64,000 bases of DNA from Rothia sp. ZJ932 (GCF_016924835.1 NZ_CP070480.1:1-64000), one strand, 5' to 3'; shown: positions 27,421-35,499, counted from the stretch's first letter. Made by a program: numbers and translations. Notes: generated by a model not told the origin, from the letters alone.

Positions 27421-27728
27421 TATTTGCTGCTCTCTTCAATAAGAGTTGCTGCCTTTGAGCGCGTATCATCGCCAGCAGCCACAAATGTTTCACGTGAAAC
27501 AGCTACGGTAGGCACAATCTCATTTCCGTCATTGACGCTCTTGATGAAGTCAGAACCCGCTGAATCCTCCCAAACATTCACCCACAGTGCCTTATCGCCC
27601 AGCTCGCCCAAAGACTTATCAAGACGCTTGCAGAAGGGGCAACCCTCACGCCAGTAAACGACAACACCGCCGTCCTCCATGAACTTTTCTGCCTCAACCT
27701 GGGTGCCCTGCGGGCGTGATGCTGACAT
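27420..27728 (-). CDS. Glutaredoxin-like protein (mycoredoxin type)
   Basis: A 102-residue thioredoxin-fold protein. The redox motif is GCPFCKRL near residue 30, with a cis-Pro segment IVPTVAV near 76. Mycoredoxins reduce mycothiol mixed disulfides in actinobacteria. ATG 27728 gives MSASRPQ; the frame extends eight residues further without support. Its last third contains a perfect parS site. The gene is coupled to the shikimate dehydrogenase gene. A product length slightly above the typical 80-90 residues comes from N- and C-terminal extensions. Confidence 0.82.
   Translation of the reverse strand: MSASRPQGTQVEAEKFMEDGGVVVYWREGCPFCKRLDKSLGELGDKALWVNVWEDSAGSDFIKSVNDGNEIVPTVAVSRETFVAAGDDTRSKAATLIEESSK
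27486..27501. promoter_or_regulatory. parS: parS centromere site
   Basis: TGTTTCACGTGAAACA, a perfect 16-bp match to the bacterial parS consensus bound by ParB. It lies inside a coding sequence and translates as V-S-R-E-T of the mycoredoxin. It is about 27 kb from dnaA, within the usual origin-proximal range. No other match was seen in the window; parA and parB are not here. Confidence 0.95.
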
Positions 27729-27785
27729 GACTCTTAACTTTCTTATAAACAATGAAGTTACTGAAATACTTTCTAAAAAACAAAA

Positions 27786-27833
27786 CGCACCGCAAGGGTA
27801 TTCCCCTCCTACGAAGGGTTACCCTGCGGTGCG
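27786..27833. terminator. Terminator of the csbD-like gene
   Basis: CGCACCGCA-GGGTA pairs with TACCCTGCGGTGCG. On the reverse strand it is followed by a T-rich run. Confidence 0.85.
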
Positions 27834-27849
27834 TCGCTGTATCAGAGAC

Positions 27850-28038
27850 TTACTTGTTGTCAGTCAAAGAATCCTTGATGCCCTCTACAACACCCTTGAC
27901 ATCTTCAATCTTCTCTTCAACAGCAGCCTTAACCTGGTCTACCTTGCCTTCTGACTCAAGACGCTGATCGCCGGTGATGTCGCCACCAACCTCTTTAGCC
28001 TTGCCAGCCAACTTATCGAAAGTGTTTTCTGCGCTCAT
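27850..28038 (-). CDS. CsbD family stress protein
   Basis: A 62-residue hydrophilic protein MSAENTFDKLAGKAKEVGGD, with the CsbD pattern of Lys/Glu helices and GDQRLESEGKVDQ. CsbD-like proteins are general-stress-induced in many bacteria, with unknown activity. A strong AAGGAGG ribosome-binding site precedes ATG 28038, so the longer frame is rejected. Confidence 0.9.
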   Translation of the reverse strand: MSAENTFDKLAGKAKEVGGDITGDQRLESEGKVDQVKAAVEEKIEDVKGVVEGIKDSLTDNK

Positions 28039-28122
28039 CAATGAGCCTCCTTTTTTACTGTCTGCGCCACAAAGCACGCAGTGAATCAAAAAAATTTTTA
28101 CCGCTCACGCGGTGAGAGTGTT

Positions 28123-28284
28123 CTACTTACCGAAGCCTGAGGGCTTGTCGTTGATAATGCTCTCTGCCTTTTCAACGTGCTCGTCGGTAACAACCTCTTT
28201 GCCAGCCTTGTTATTGACTGCGTCCTTACCAGCGTTCAGACCCTCGCTGACTTTACCATTGATACCGAAACCTATAGGTGTCAT
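28123..28284 (-). CDS. Small hydrophilic protein, CsbD- or antitoxin-like
   Basis: A 53-residue frame beginning MTPIGFGINGKVSEGLNAGK and ending SIINDKPSGFGK. Composition and repeating Lys/Glu/Asp helices resemble the small Rv0909/CsbD-like stress proteins, and it lies directly upstream of the csbD-like gene. The GAAAGG upstream abuts the ATG, which is too close for a normal ribosome-binding site. A short stem ACCGCTCACGCGGT follows the stop near 28100. Function unknown. Confidence 0.6.
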   Translation of the reverse strand: MTPIGFGINGKVSEGLNAGKDAVNNKAGKEVVTDEHVEKAESIINDKPSGFGK

Positions 28285-28432
28285 CCTTTCATCACGCGGT
28301 TTCTACTCCGAAACCATTAGAAGTGACCCGCAACTCAGCGTTGCGGCTTGTTCTAAGCATACTGAATTTTTGTTTCTCTGGGAACCTTCTACAGATGTTC
28401 AGTTGCCAGCGAACACCTCCGGAGTGCGCTGC

Positions 28433-29779
28433 TTAGTGATCGCGCTGCGCGGGGAACCCCGGTGACATCGGCAGAAATTCAGGGGACGCGTACCCCCGCG
28501 CCGCATAGGCATCGGCAACTGCCTGCGACACTGCATAAAGGCTGTCAGTTTCTACCAGCGCCATGACAGCACCACCAAAACCACCGCCCACAATGCGCGA
28601 ACCCAAGGCACCTGCGTCCAAACACGCATCCACCGCCGTATTGATCTCAGGGCGTGAAACCTGCAACTCATCGCGCATCGACACAAAGGACTCCGTAAAC
28701 AGGTTGCCCAACTCAGACCATGCGGCGGGGGACTGCGCATCCGCCACCGAAATAACGTAGGCGGCGCGCTCTACTAGACACATATCATGGAAAGCGTGAC
28801 GCACCCACCCACGCGGTGCCTCGGTGCAACGGGTAACGGAATCCATAGCAACCATCGCTTTGTTAGTGAGATCATCGATAGCAGCAAGACGCCACTGCTT
28901 AGCCTCAGCCTCACCCAACCCTGCACAGCGCAAATCATCGGGCAGAGCATCGCGCAGATAAGCCAACCCCAACGCCTGGGTGGCGCACTCCGTCACAGCA
29001 CGACGCGCAGCGAACTCACCACCGGCAAGCTCATGCGGAGTATTAGTGTTAACCACCAAAAAACTCAGACCGGCACTCTCAAGATCTACATCAACCGGCT
29101 GCAACGAAAAATCACGGAAATCAACAACCAAAGCCTGACCGGGTGCCGAACGCAGCGACGCCGTCTGATCCAAACCACCCGTATGGGCACCTGCCACCTT
29201 ATTCTCAGCGCGAATACAGACCTGAGCAAGACGCGCCCGCAACTCACCATTCGCTGAGCTGGCATCTAAAACCTGCTGACGCAAGGTAACAGAAAGATCC
29301 ATGAGCGCAAGAACCGTTGAACACTCAATTGCCGCAGATGACGACAGCCCGCCACCGACCGGAACGTTTGAATCAATCATCAAATCCGCGCCGAATTCAG
29401 CAGGCAGGGTAATATCACCAGCCTCCTGATTCAACGACCAAGCAACACCGGCAACATAGGTAAACCAACCCTTAAGATTGCCCGGGTGAATATCGCGAAT
29501 CACCACGGTGCGCTCGTCCCCAGGCATCTGCACCGACTCAGCACGCAAAACCCCATCACGACGCAACCTGCCCGCCACATAGGTGCGGTACGGCAGAGGC
29601 ATAGGCATACACGAGCCACCCAAAAAATCAATGTACTCACCCAACAAGTTCAGGCGACCGGGAGCCGACCACACCCCATCCGGCTCTACACCGTACTTAG
29701 CCACAAACGCATCGCGGACGCGCGCTACCAGCACCTTGTGGTCAGGTTCAGATGCCCAGGCAGGCTCAATAATAGTCAC
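28433..29779 (-). CDS. galK: Galactokinase (GHMP kinase)
   Basis: A 448-residue sugar kinase that phosphorylates galactose at C1 (Leloir pathway). GHMP motifs are complete: GRLNLLGEYIDFLGG (substrate), VPVGGGLSSSAAIE (ATP loop), GGLDQTASL with the catalytic Asp, and RIVGGGFGGAVMAL at the C-terminus. The first motif is Y-I-D-F where classical enzymes have H-T-D-Y, so sugar preference may differ. GTG start with AGGAG upstream. galT and galE are not adjacent. A TetR regulator is encoded next, on the same strand. Confidence 0.88.
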   Translation of the reverse strand: MTIIEPAWASEPDHKVLVARVRDAFVAKYGVEPDGVWSAPGRLNLLGEYIDFLGGSCMPMPLPYRTYVAGRLRRDGVLRAESVQMPGDERTVVIRDIHPGNLKGWFTYVAGVAWSLNQEAGDITLPAEFGADLMIDSNVPVGGGLSSSAAIECSTVLALMDLSVTLRQQVLDASSANGELRARLAQVCIRAENKVAGAHTGGLDQTASLRSAPGQALVVDFRDFSLQPVDVDLESAGLSFLVVNTNTPHELAGGEFAARRAVTECATQALGLAYLRDALPDDLRCAGLGEAEAKQWRLAAIDDLTNKAMVAMDSVTRCTEAPRGWVRHAFHDMCLVERAAYVISVADAQSPAAWSELGNLFTESFVSMRDELQVSRPEINTAVDACLDAGALGSRIVGGGFGGAVMALVETDSLYAVSQAVADAYAARGYASPEFLPMSPGFPAQRDH

Positions 29780-29848
29780 GAGATGCTCCTTAGCGCTGAA
29801 AAAAAGATACGCCCCCTAGTCTATGCCTTCTGACGAGACGCCGCGGGG

Positions 29849-30415
29849 TTAGAGCGAGTGTGAAACCAAAAACCCTCGTGCGACCGCTTCAATCGACAGG
29901 GCATAGTACGCTGGGGCAACAGTAGACAGCTCGGCGGCTGTAACCAGGGCGCGCGTCTGCTCTTCCTCAATGAGCGAAAGCATGCAGTGCAGCACGGTTT
30001 TCGCCGCAAGAGCGGGGTCGGACGCATCTGCCGCCCCAGGCACCTGCTCACCGAAAACAGCATCAAGGTCAGTGAGGAACACCAACCGCTGCGGGTGCAA
30101 AGCCAAAGCAAGACGCACTACCTCAGCACCCTCACGAATACCCACCAGCTTCTCGTAAACCCGGGCGGACGCGTCCACCACCGCCGTCACCTTCTCATCA
30201 ACAGACACCGGTGTGGGTGAAGATACCGGAACATCAACCAAAAGACGCGATGCAAGGTGACTTAGCAGATCCTGCTTATTTTTGATGTGGTAGTAGAGGG
30301 CACCCGGAGCAACGCCCAACTCAGCGGCAAGACGGCGCATCGACAAATCAGCCAGACCATACTGCGACAGCACAGTAAAAGCTGTATCAAGAATCTTTTC
30401 ACGGGTGAGCGCCAT
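29849..30415 (-). CDS. TetR family transcriptional regulator
   Basis: A 188-residue repressor. The N-terminal HTH is at about 8-52 (ILDTAFTVLSQYGLADLSMRRLAAELG then PGALYYHIKNKQDLL), a textbook TetR pattern. The ligand domain is Ala/Val-rich helices. ATG 30415 gives MALTREKIL; the 12-residue upstream extension is rejected. Its position suggests control of galK or of the divergent genes at 30584. A repeat lies in the shared upstream region. Inverted pair GGACGCGTCC sits inside the gene at 30167. Confidence 0.88.
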   Translation of the reverse strand: MALTREKILDTAFTVLSQYGLADLSMRRLAAELGVAPGALYYHIKNKQDLLSHLASRLLVDVPVSSPTPVSVDEKVTAVVDASARVYEKLVGIREGAEVVRLALALHPQRLVFLTDLDAVFGEQVPGAADASDPALAAKTVLHCMLSLIEEEQTRALVTAAELSTVAPAYYALSIEAVARGFLVSHSL

Positions 30416-30474
30416 GCCAACCATTCTACCCACCACACATCCGCACCCCACCGCCGCCCGCTACCCCCCCTCGT

Positions 30475-30560
30475 GGTGTGACCACCTTCTGCTTAGGTGT
30501 GACCATCCTCTGCCCAGATGACCAGGTTTATTGTGGTCACCTGGGCAGAGCATGGTAACA
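30475..30560. repeat. Dispersed palindromic repeat R, copy 1
   Basis: Begins GGTGTGACCACC. Its core stem is CTCTGCCCAGATGACCA (30508-30524) and TGGTCACCTGGGCAGAG (30534-30550). The sequence between carries a second GGTGTGACCATC. Related copies are at 43157 and 47640. Confidence 0.9.
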
Positions 30561-30583
30561 AAGGGCGGGAGTAGAATAAAAAC

Positions 30584-31252
30584 ATGCCTTACACAGAACT
30601 GACCCAGCGAGTAATCACCGGCGCACCCGCCACCCCCGAAGAACTCAGCGAACTGCTACAGGCGCCCGCCTCTCAAACCTTTTCTATCATCGATGCGGCA
30701 TCATCACTGCGATACCGCTTCTTCCAAGCGACCATCACCACCCTAGAATCCACTGCCAGCGACGACTCCGTGGGGCTGCTCGACATCGCGCCCGACCTGA
30801 CTCCCGAAGACATGACTACCGACATCGCCCGCTTCTCGGGCCACACCGGCACCCTCATCATTGATTTCCCCGCCCTCGAATGCCACCGTCCGCTCCCTGC
30901 CATGACCGCTCTGCGCGTCATCGCAGCCACCCGATTCGCCGCACCGCGTGCCACCATCATCGTGGGTGAAGGACGCGCCCGTACCCTTAACTCCCTCCAA
31001 GCCCTCGCCCTGCACACAGCTAACGGTCTGGTACTCAGCGACCGCGACGAAGAGAACGGACGCGCCCGCCTCGCGGAGACTCAGATGCTCAGCGACGGCA
31101 ACTTCAAGGTCCTAGGCTCAGAAAACACTGATCTCGTCGCGGAACAAGAAGAGTACATGCGCGCTCAGGGGTTTGAGATCCCTGCACCAGCTGAATCAAC
31201 GGGTGGATGCGGCGGTTCCTGTGGCTGCGGTTCAGGTGGTTGCGGCGCGTGA
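30584..31252 (+). CDS. BATS-domain protein: biotin-synthase-like C-terminal half without radical-SAM core, Cys/Gly tail
   Basis: A 222-residue protein. Residues about 90-175 align by eye with the end of biotin synthase: IDFPALECHRPLPAMTALRV, IAATRFAAPRATIIVGEGRA, then LQALALHTANG, which fits the BATS module. The N-terminus (LTQRVITGAPATPEELSELL) resembles the BioB start. The radical-SAM core with its CxxxCxxC cluster is absent. The last 16 residues are GGCGGSCGCGSGGCGA, four Cys that could bind metal or Fe-S. No ribosome-binding site at normal spacing. Role unknown; an accessory of biotin or thiazole synthesis is conceivable. Similarity was judged by eye. Confidence 0.6.
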   Translation: MPYTELTQRVITGAPATPEELSELLQAPASQTFSIIDAASSLRYRFFQATITTLESTASDDSVGLLDIAPDLTPEDMTTDIARFSGHTGTLIIDFPALECHRPLPAMTALRVIAATRFAAPRATIIVGEGRARTLNSLQALALHTANGLVLSDRDEENGRARLAETQMLSDGNFKVLGSENTDLVAEQEEYMRAQGFEIPAPAESTGGCGGSCGCGSGGCGA

Positions 31253-31860
31253 GTCCCGCACCAGGCACCGATGCTGACGCGCCCTCCACGGTGGTGTTCA
31301 CACCTGCCCCCACCGATAACCCCCAACCGGTGAGCACTACCCCAACCACCGGCGGATCAGCGCGATTCTTTTCGCTGGGCGCTCGCGGAACCCAGACCGT
31401 TCGGTGGAGTTTTGTTGATACTAACCGGGAACTCTACGAGAACCGCACCCCGCTGCCCGGTTTTACCTGGCAGAGCCTTATTTTTGCTCTAGTTGTTGGA
31501 ATGTTTTCCGGTCTTATTTTTGGGTTGCTCATGGCGCGTGCCGGCGGTTTTCCGCAGTCGCAGGTTGCTGTGTTGGCGTTGGTGGGTGCCCTGTCGCTGG
31601 GGGTTGGTTACGTGCTTGCCGAACTCATGGGTAAAACTGTAGAGGTACTGGGGCTCAGGCGCTTGATTTTCTTTGCTTTACCCATTGGTAAAGTGCCGGT
31701 GGCGGTGATGACTACCTTTGTGATGTCGTTTTTTATTGTTCAGGGGCAGTCCTATGTTTTTGTGCTTTCCGGTGCCCTCTACTTTGCCCTGTACGCGTTA
31801 GGTGTGATGATTCTGAACTATCGCAGTTATTTTGAGTCGCAGCGAAACTCTCTTTTTTAG
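31249..31860 (+). CDS. Hypothetical membrane protein, coupled to the BATS gene
   Basis: About 203 residues. GTG 31249 overlaps the previous stop (GTGA), so translation is coupled. The first 60 residues are Pro/Thr-rich and polar. Four hydrophobic helices follow (about 77-100, 108-130, 145-165, 170-190). No family recognised. The tight link means it probably works with, or is expressed with, the BATS-domain protein. Confidence 0.75.
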   Translation: MSPAPGTDADAPSTVVFTPAPTDNPQPVSTTPTTGGSARFFSLGARGTQTVRWSFVDTNRELYENRTPLPGFTWQSLIFALVVGMFSGLIFGLLMARAGGFPQSQVAVLALVGALSLGVGYVLAELMGKTVEVLGLRRLIFFALPIGKVPVAVMTTFVMSFFIVQGQSYVFVLSGALYFALYALGVMILNYRSYFESQRNSLF

Positions 31861-31941
31861 GTTCTGCCCGCGGTATTCGCGGAGTTTCGAGCGTGCCCTA
31901 AACTATGAAATATAGCTCACACTACAGATGCCAATTACCTC

Positions 31942-32145
31942 TTGACTCGGTGCCACGCGGTGGGTGGATTTGCTCTGGATGCGGGCACCTTCTGTCCTTT
32001 GCACCATGACCTAAGGTTCACCAGCCAGCAGCGCGGCGAGGAACTCACTACCGCCGCCATGCAAGCTACCGTGGATGCGCTTTGTGGAGCCTGCGGGCAT
32101 GTAACGGTCAAGAAATTCCCAGAAATATTCTCTACACTTGAGTAA
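31942..32145 (+). CDS. Small Cys/His-rich protein, uncertain
   Basis: A 67-residue frame from TTG 31942 with TRCHAVGGFALDAGTFCPLH and ALCGACGHV, which looks like a zinc-binding fold. No good ribosome-binding site. An overlapping ATG frame at 31905-32009 encodes a 34-residue peptide ending GGWICSGCGHLLSFAP, itself zinc-ribbon-like. One of them may be real, or a frameshift may join them. Third-position GC content of the longer frame is coding-like. Confidence 0.4.
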   Translation: MTRCHAVGGFALDAGTFCPLHHDLRFTSQQRGEELTTAAMQATVDALCGACGHVTVKKFPEIFSTLE

Positions 32146-32234
32146 GTACAGAACACAGCCGTATATGCCTTAATTGGCATGCGTCCGTATGTGTAGACAC
32201 CCGGATCTACGAACCAACGAAAAATAAAGGAACA

Positions 32235-32615
32235 ATGGACTTCAAAGAACTCTCACCAGCATTTCTCACCTCCCTCGCAACGATTTTTGTGGGCGCGATT
32301 TTGGCGGGCACCGGCTTGACCTTGGTGACAGTTCTAGGATGGTTGCTGATTCTTGGTGGCATCGGGCTGAATGTCTTCGCCGCCCTCGTCTCAATCCAGC
32401 AGGCTAAGGGCGCTCCGTTGCCTTTTCTGATTGCATCCCATGAAGACCATGGCGAATCACCGAGGGAGTCTGCAGAAGTTCAAGAAGTTGAACTGAATGA
32501 AGACCCAGAGCCTGACACCGAGTCGCAGCCCATCGTAGTGACCGATAAGACCGAAGAAAAAGACAGCTCGATCTTTCGTACCGTACGCAGAAAACCTGTT
32601 GGTAGCAGGAGCTAA
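32235..32615 (+). CDS. Small two-helix membrane protein, paralog 1
   Basis: A 126-residue protein with two membrane helices (about 9-30 and 34-54) and an acidic C-terminal tail (about 70-110). AAAGGA precedes ATG 32235. Residues 1-60 resemble the next gene: LSPAFLTSLATIFVGAILAG here, LSPAYLVSVGAMLVGALLAG there. A tandem duplication is the likely origin. No known family. Confidence 0.7.
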   Translation: MDFKELSPAFLTSLATIFVGAILAGTGLTLVTVLGWLLILGGIGLNVFAALVSIQQAKGAPLPFLIASHEDHGESPRESAEVQEVELNEDPEPDTESQPIVVTDKTEEKDSSIFRTVRRKPVGSRS

Positions 32616-32627
32616 GGCAAAAATCTT

Positions 32628-32939
32628 ATGAACACTAAATTTCTGCTATCACCGGCGTACCTAGTCTCTGTGGGTGCTATGCTTGTGGGCGCTTTGCTCG
32701 CGGGGACCGCCTACATGACGGTGGGATGGATTCTGTTCATCACTGGACTTGCCCTCAACGCTATGGCGCTGGTTGTTCTCGCCAACCGCGAGCAGCTGCG
32801 CCGCGCGTCCGACTCTCAAACCCCTGGTCGAGCGAAAACCTCAACCGCTACACCCACGCCGGTCAGCAAAAAAGCACAGAGCAACGAGAAGCGGGGCAAA
32901 AATTCGCAGCAGACAGAGAAAATATTCCCGCAGAAATAA
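32628..32939 (+). CDS. Small two-helix membrane protein, paralog 2
   Basis: A 103-residue protein with the same helix layout as its neighbour: LSPAYLVSVGAMLVGALLAG, then VGWILFITGLALNAMALVVL. The tail is basic (Lys/Gln-rich) where the first copy is acidic. It follows 12 bp downstream, so both are in one transcript, closed by the terminator at 32986. Confidence 0.68.
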   Translation: MNTKFLLSPAYLVSVGAMLVGALLAGTAYMTVGWILFITGLALNAMALVVLANREQLRRASDSQTPGRAKTSTATPTPVSKKAQSNEKRGKNSQQTEKIFPQK

Positions 32940-32985
32940 AATACTTCGCCCAGCTTTCTGAGAACTTTTCCGAAGAAAACAAACA

Positions 32986-33025
32986 AAAAATGTCGGTTTC
33001 CGCAAAAGAGGAAACCGACATTTTT
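32986..33025. terminator. Bidirectional terminator
   Basis: AAAAATGTCGGTTTC at 32986-33000 pairs perfectly with GAAACCGACATTTTT at 33011-33025. It separates the small membrane genes from the convergent Tat-protein gene. Confidence 0.95.
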
Positions 33026-33041
33026 GTATCTTAACTAGTGT

Positions 33042-33689
33042 TTAATCCCAGAACAGCCATCGTGTGAAGCCCGGAACAACCCCCACCGCTGCCGTTGTTG
33101 ACATGATACTAGAGAAAGTAGCTGTTACTAGCAGCTCATAATCAACGTTCGAGAAGGGATAATTCACGTAGTAGCGCAGGGGAATCTCAAGGCTTTGCCC
33201 GGGCTTGAGCGTGATATTCCGATAAGTCCAGGTGTATAGGCGTGCGCCGTGCTGATTGGTGCCTTGATCCTTGAAAAGCACAGCATTATTACTGCTATTA
33301 GCACGGGTTTTGCTAGCGCCACCTACTGAGGGAATATCCATTCCGGTATCTCGCATCTGAAGGGCAAGAGTACCAGTGGGGTTCACAATAGGCTGGTTAC
33401 TGGTGTTAGTAATAGTAAAGCTGGTAGGCAACGAACCATGGCGCAGGACTCGCCAGGGGCTCTGACCCGAGTAGATCGGCACGGTATACCCCAGCCAATG
33501 ATCCTGAGCGTTGTAGGGAGTATCTGCTAACACAATGGGCGCGCCTTTACCCGGTGCAAAAGCATAGCCTGGCACCTCTGCAGCCGCAGCGGGAATGAGA
33601 TCTGAATAGGTAATAGCTGCCGCTGTTGAAAGGGTTAATCCAAGCATAAAAGCGCGGCGCGAAGGCTGAAAATTGGTGGTATTTGTCAT
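33042..33689 (-). CDS. Tat-exported protein of unknown function, partner of the cholesterol oxidase
   Basis: A 215-residue protein with a twin-arginine signal SRRAFMLGL (residues 10-18), a hydrophobic stretch and AAAAE cleavage region near 37. The mature part is beta-rich (WRVLRHGSLPTSFTITN, TWTYRNITLKPGQSLEIPL) without recognised domain. It starts 11 bp after the cholesterol oxidase stop, so they form one operon. Since the oxidase lacks a signal of its own, this protein might carry it across the membrane or help it fold, as MelC1 does for tyrosinase in Streptomyces (analogy only). Confidence 0.7.
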   Translation of the reverse strand: MTNTTNFQPSRRAFMLGLTLSTAAAITYSDLIPAAAAEVPGYAFAPGKGAPIVLADTPYNAQDHWLGYTVPIYSGQSPWRVLRHGSLPTSFTITNTSNQPIVNPTGTLALQMRDTGMDIPSVGGASKTRANSSNNAVLFKDQGTNQHGARLYTWTYRNITLKPGQSLEIPLRYYVNYPFSNVDYELLVTATFSSIMSTTAAVGVVPGFTRWLFWD

Positions 33690-33700
33690 GATGAAACTCT

Positions 33701-35230
33701 TTATTTAGTAGTGGTGGTGAAACGATTAGCAGTGAGTAGCGCATTGATATTACGCAGTGCAAGAGCTGTGATAGTGACAAAAGGATTGACACCGATCTTG
33801 CCAGGAATCAGAGAGCCATCCATCACAAACAGCCCCGGAACATTCTTAACCTCACCGTAATTATCAGTAGCTTCATTAAGAATCATTCCGCCGAGAGGAT
33901 GGTAAGAAAAGTAGTCGGCAAAAGGAGCGCCGCCTTCAAACAAGTCATACCTGTAACCAGTACCCGGGTTAGCTCTATTAATGGTGTCAAAGAAATTACG
34001 AGTAGAGGTCACAGAAGGCTCTGCCATCTTCGAATCCCAGTTGAGATCCGTAGCCTGCTTCTCTTCGTTCCATGTGAAATCTGCCAAATTGGGGTTATTG
34101 GTAATTGCAAGGTAAAGACTAGTATGCGTCTCAATACCTGCGGGGAAAGGCGCAACCTCAGCGAAGACCGACTGCTCACTACCGTCCCAGTTAGTAACAC
34201 CATTAGCTGGAATACCTGACTGGAAACATCCTGTAGTAGTGTCCAAACCAAGCCACCGCGCAGTCATGATATTGCCGTTGGGTCCCCACTTCTTACCGGT
34301 TTCTTCGGGAAGATCCTCAATAGTATTGCGTGCTTTAGCTGCAGTGAGCAGCTTGCTGGTACCAATAGAACCGGCAGCAAGAATAACCTTGTCATACACC
34401 TCAACCGTGCGTCCGGTAGTTTCACCGGAAGCATTGATGGTGTTGAGGGTTAGCGAGAAAGTGCTGTTATCTTTGTGGTGCTGAATAGTGACAACTTCGG
34501 TGAACTCACGTAACTTTACGCGTCCTGTTGCAAAAGCATGGGCAAGAAGGGTTTTGGGCAACGACTTTTTGCCGTGGTCATTACCGAAAATAACCTGACC
34601 ATCTAGCGCAGAACGCGGAACATTGTTGAAGGATTCTTCACGCATGTAATCCCAGTCGTAAACATTGGGGACGGTGGTGCTAGAGAATCCTGCCTTAGTA
34701 GCATGGGCTACTCCAACGCGTGAGAAACCGTACCACTTGGAGTTCTGCAAAAGATCTTTGGGAGGCTCCTCCACCGAAAGAAGCTGGTTGGCGAGCGGGA
34801 AGTAGGTGGCATACATTTCATCAGCGTCAACGCTGGGCAACACGTGCTCAAAGAAGGCGCGGTCGGGAGTGACTGCCATACCACCGTTGACGAGTGATCC
34901 GCCGCCGACGCCTCGTCCGACATATACCTTCATGTGCTCGAACTTTTCAATATCAAGGACGCCGGGGCCTCTGTCGATATTTTTGTTGACGATATCGAGG
35001 TACATGAGGGAACCCAAGGGCATGTCGGTGCGGTCTTTGAACCACATAGAGCGTTCGCTGGGGGAAACCATGCTGGTGAACTTTTTGCCATTCTTAGCGG
35101 GGATTTTCTCCCAGTCGGCTCCCATTTCAATGAGTTCTACAGAGTAGCCAGCTTGGGTGAGCTGGTAAGCGGCTACGGCTCCACCGTATCCTGAGCCGAT
35201 AATAGCAATGCGGGGGTTGGGGGTGTTCAA
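33701..35230 (-). CDS. choA: Cholesterol oxidase, GMC family (class I, FAD noncovalent)
   Basis: Flavoenzyme that oxidises and isomerises 3-beta-hydroxysterols. From TTG 35230 (AAGGA upstream) it is 509 residues, beginning MNTPNPRIAIIGSGYGG with the FAD site. The sequence follows Streptomyces cholesterol oxidase closely: SMWFKDRTDMPLGS, VYVGRGVGGGSLVNGGMAV, VPNVYDW, WGPNGNIMTAR, SVFAEVAPFPAG, YHPLGG and GVNPFVTITA. The catalytic residues fall at Glu358, His444 and Asn482, a constant offset of three from 361/447/485 of the Streptomyces enzyme. No signal peptide is visible; a TTG start 54 bases upstream adds 18 residues that are basic, not a signal. Confidence 0.9.
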   Translation of the reverse strand: MNTPNPRIAIIGSGYGGAVAAYQLTQAGYSVELIEMGADWEKIPAKNGKKFTSMVSPSERSMWFKDRTDMPLGSLMYLDIVNKNIDRGPGVLDIEKFEHMKVYVGRGVGGGSLVNGGMAVTPDRAFFEHVLPSVDADEMYATYFPLANQLLSVEEPPKDLLQNSKWYGFSRVGVAHATKAGFSSTTVPNVYDWDYMREESFNNVPRSALDGQVIFGNDHGKKSLPKTLLAHAFATGRVKLREFTEVVTIQHHKDNSTFSLTLNTINASGETTGRTVEVYDKVILAAGSIGTSKLLTAAKARNTIEDLPEETGKKWGPNGNIMTARWLGLDTTTGCFQSGIPANGVTNWDGSEQSVFAEVAPFPAGIETHTSLYLAITNNPNLADFTWNEEKQATDLNWDSKMAEPSVTSTRNFFDTINRANPGTGYRYDLFEGGAPFADYFSYHPLGGMILNEATDNYGEVKNVPGLFVMDGSLIPGKIGVNPFVTITALALRNINALLTANRFTTTTK

Positions 35231-35499
35231 TTTTTTCCTTATAGAATGCGATGAAAATGAGCTGAGAATTTTCAGTAAGCCCAATTTGTCCCTTCAATAG
35301 GGGATTAGAAGGGGTAAATGCTGCGTTGGTAAAAACGCCGATATCTAGGGTAAACGCAAGATTCTCCCAAGAAAAATTTACTTTTGTGGGTCTTTATGGG
35401 TGCAAGTATAGTGCAAAGCCTCTGGCACGTAAAAGCCTGAAGATTAGGGGGTAGAAGTGATGCTATGAGCTGCAGTCTTGACGCATCAACTCAAACGGC

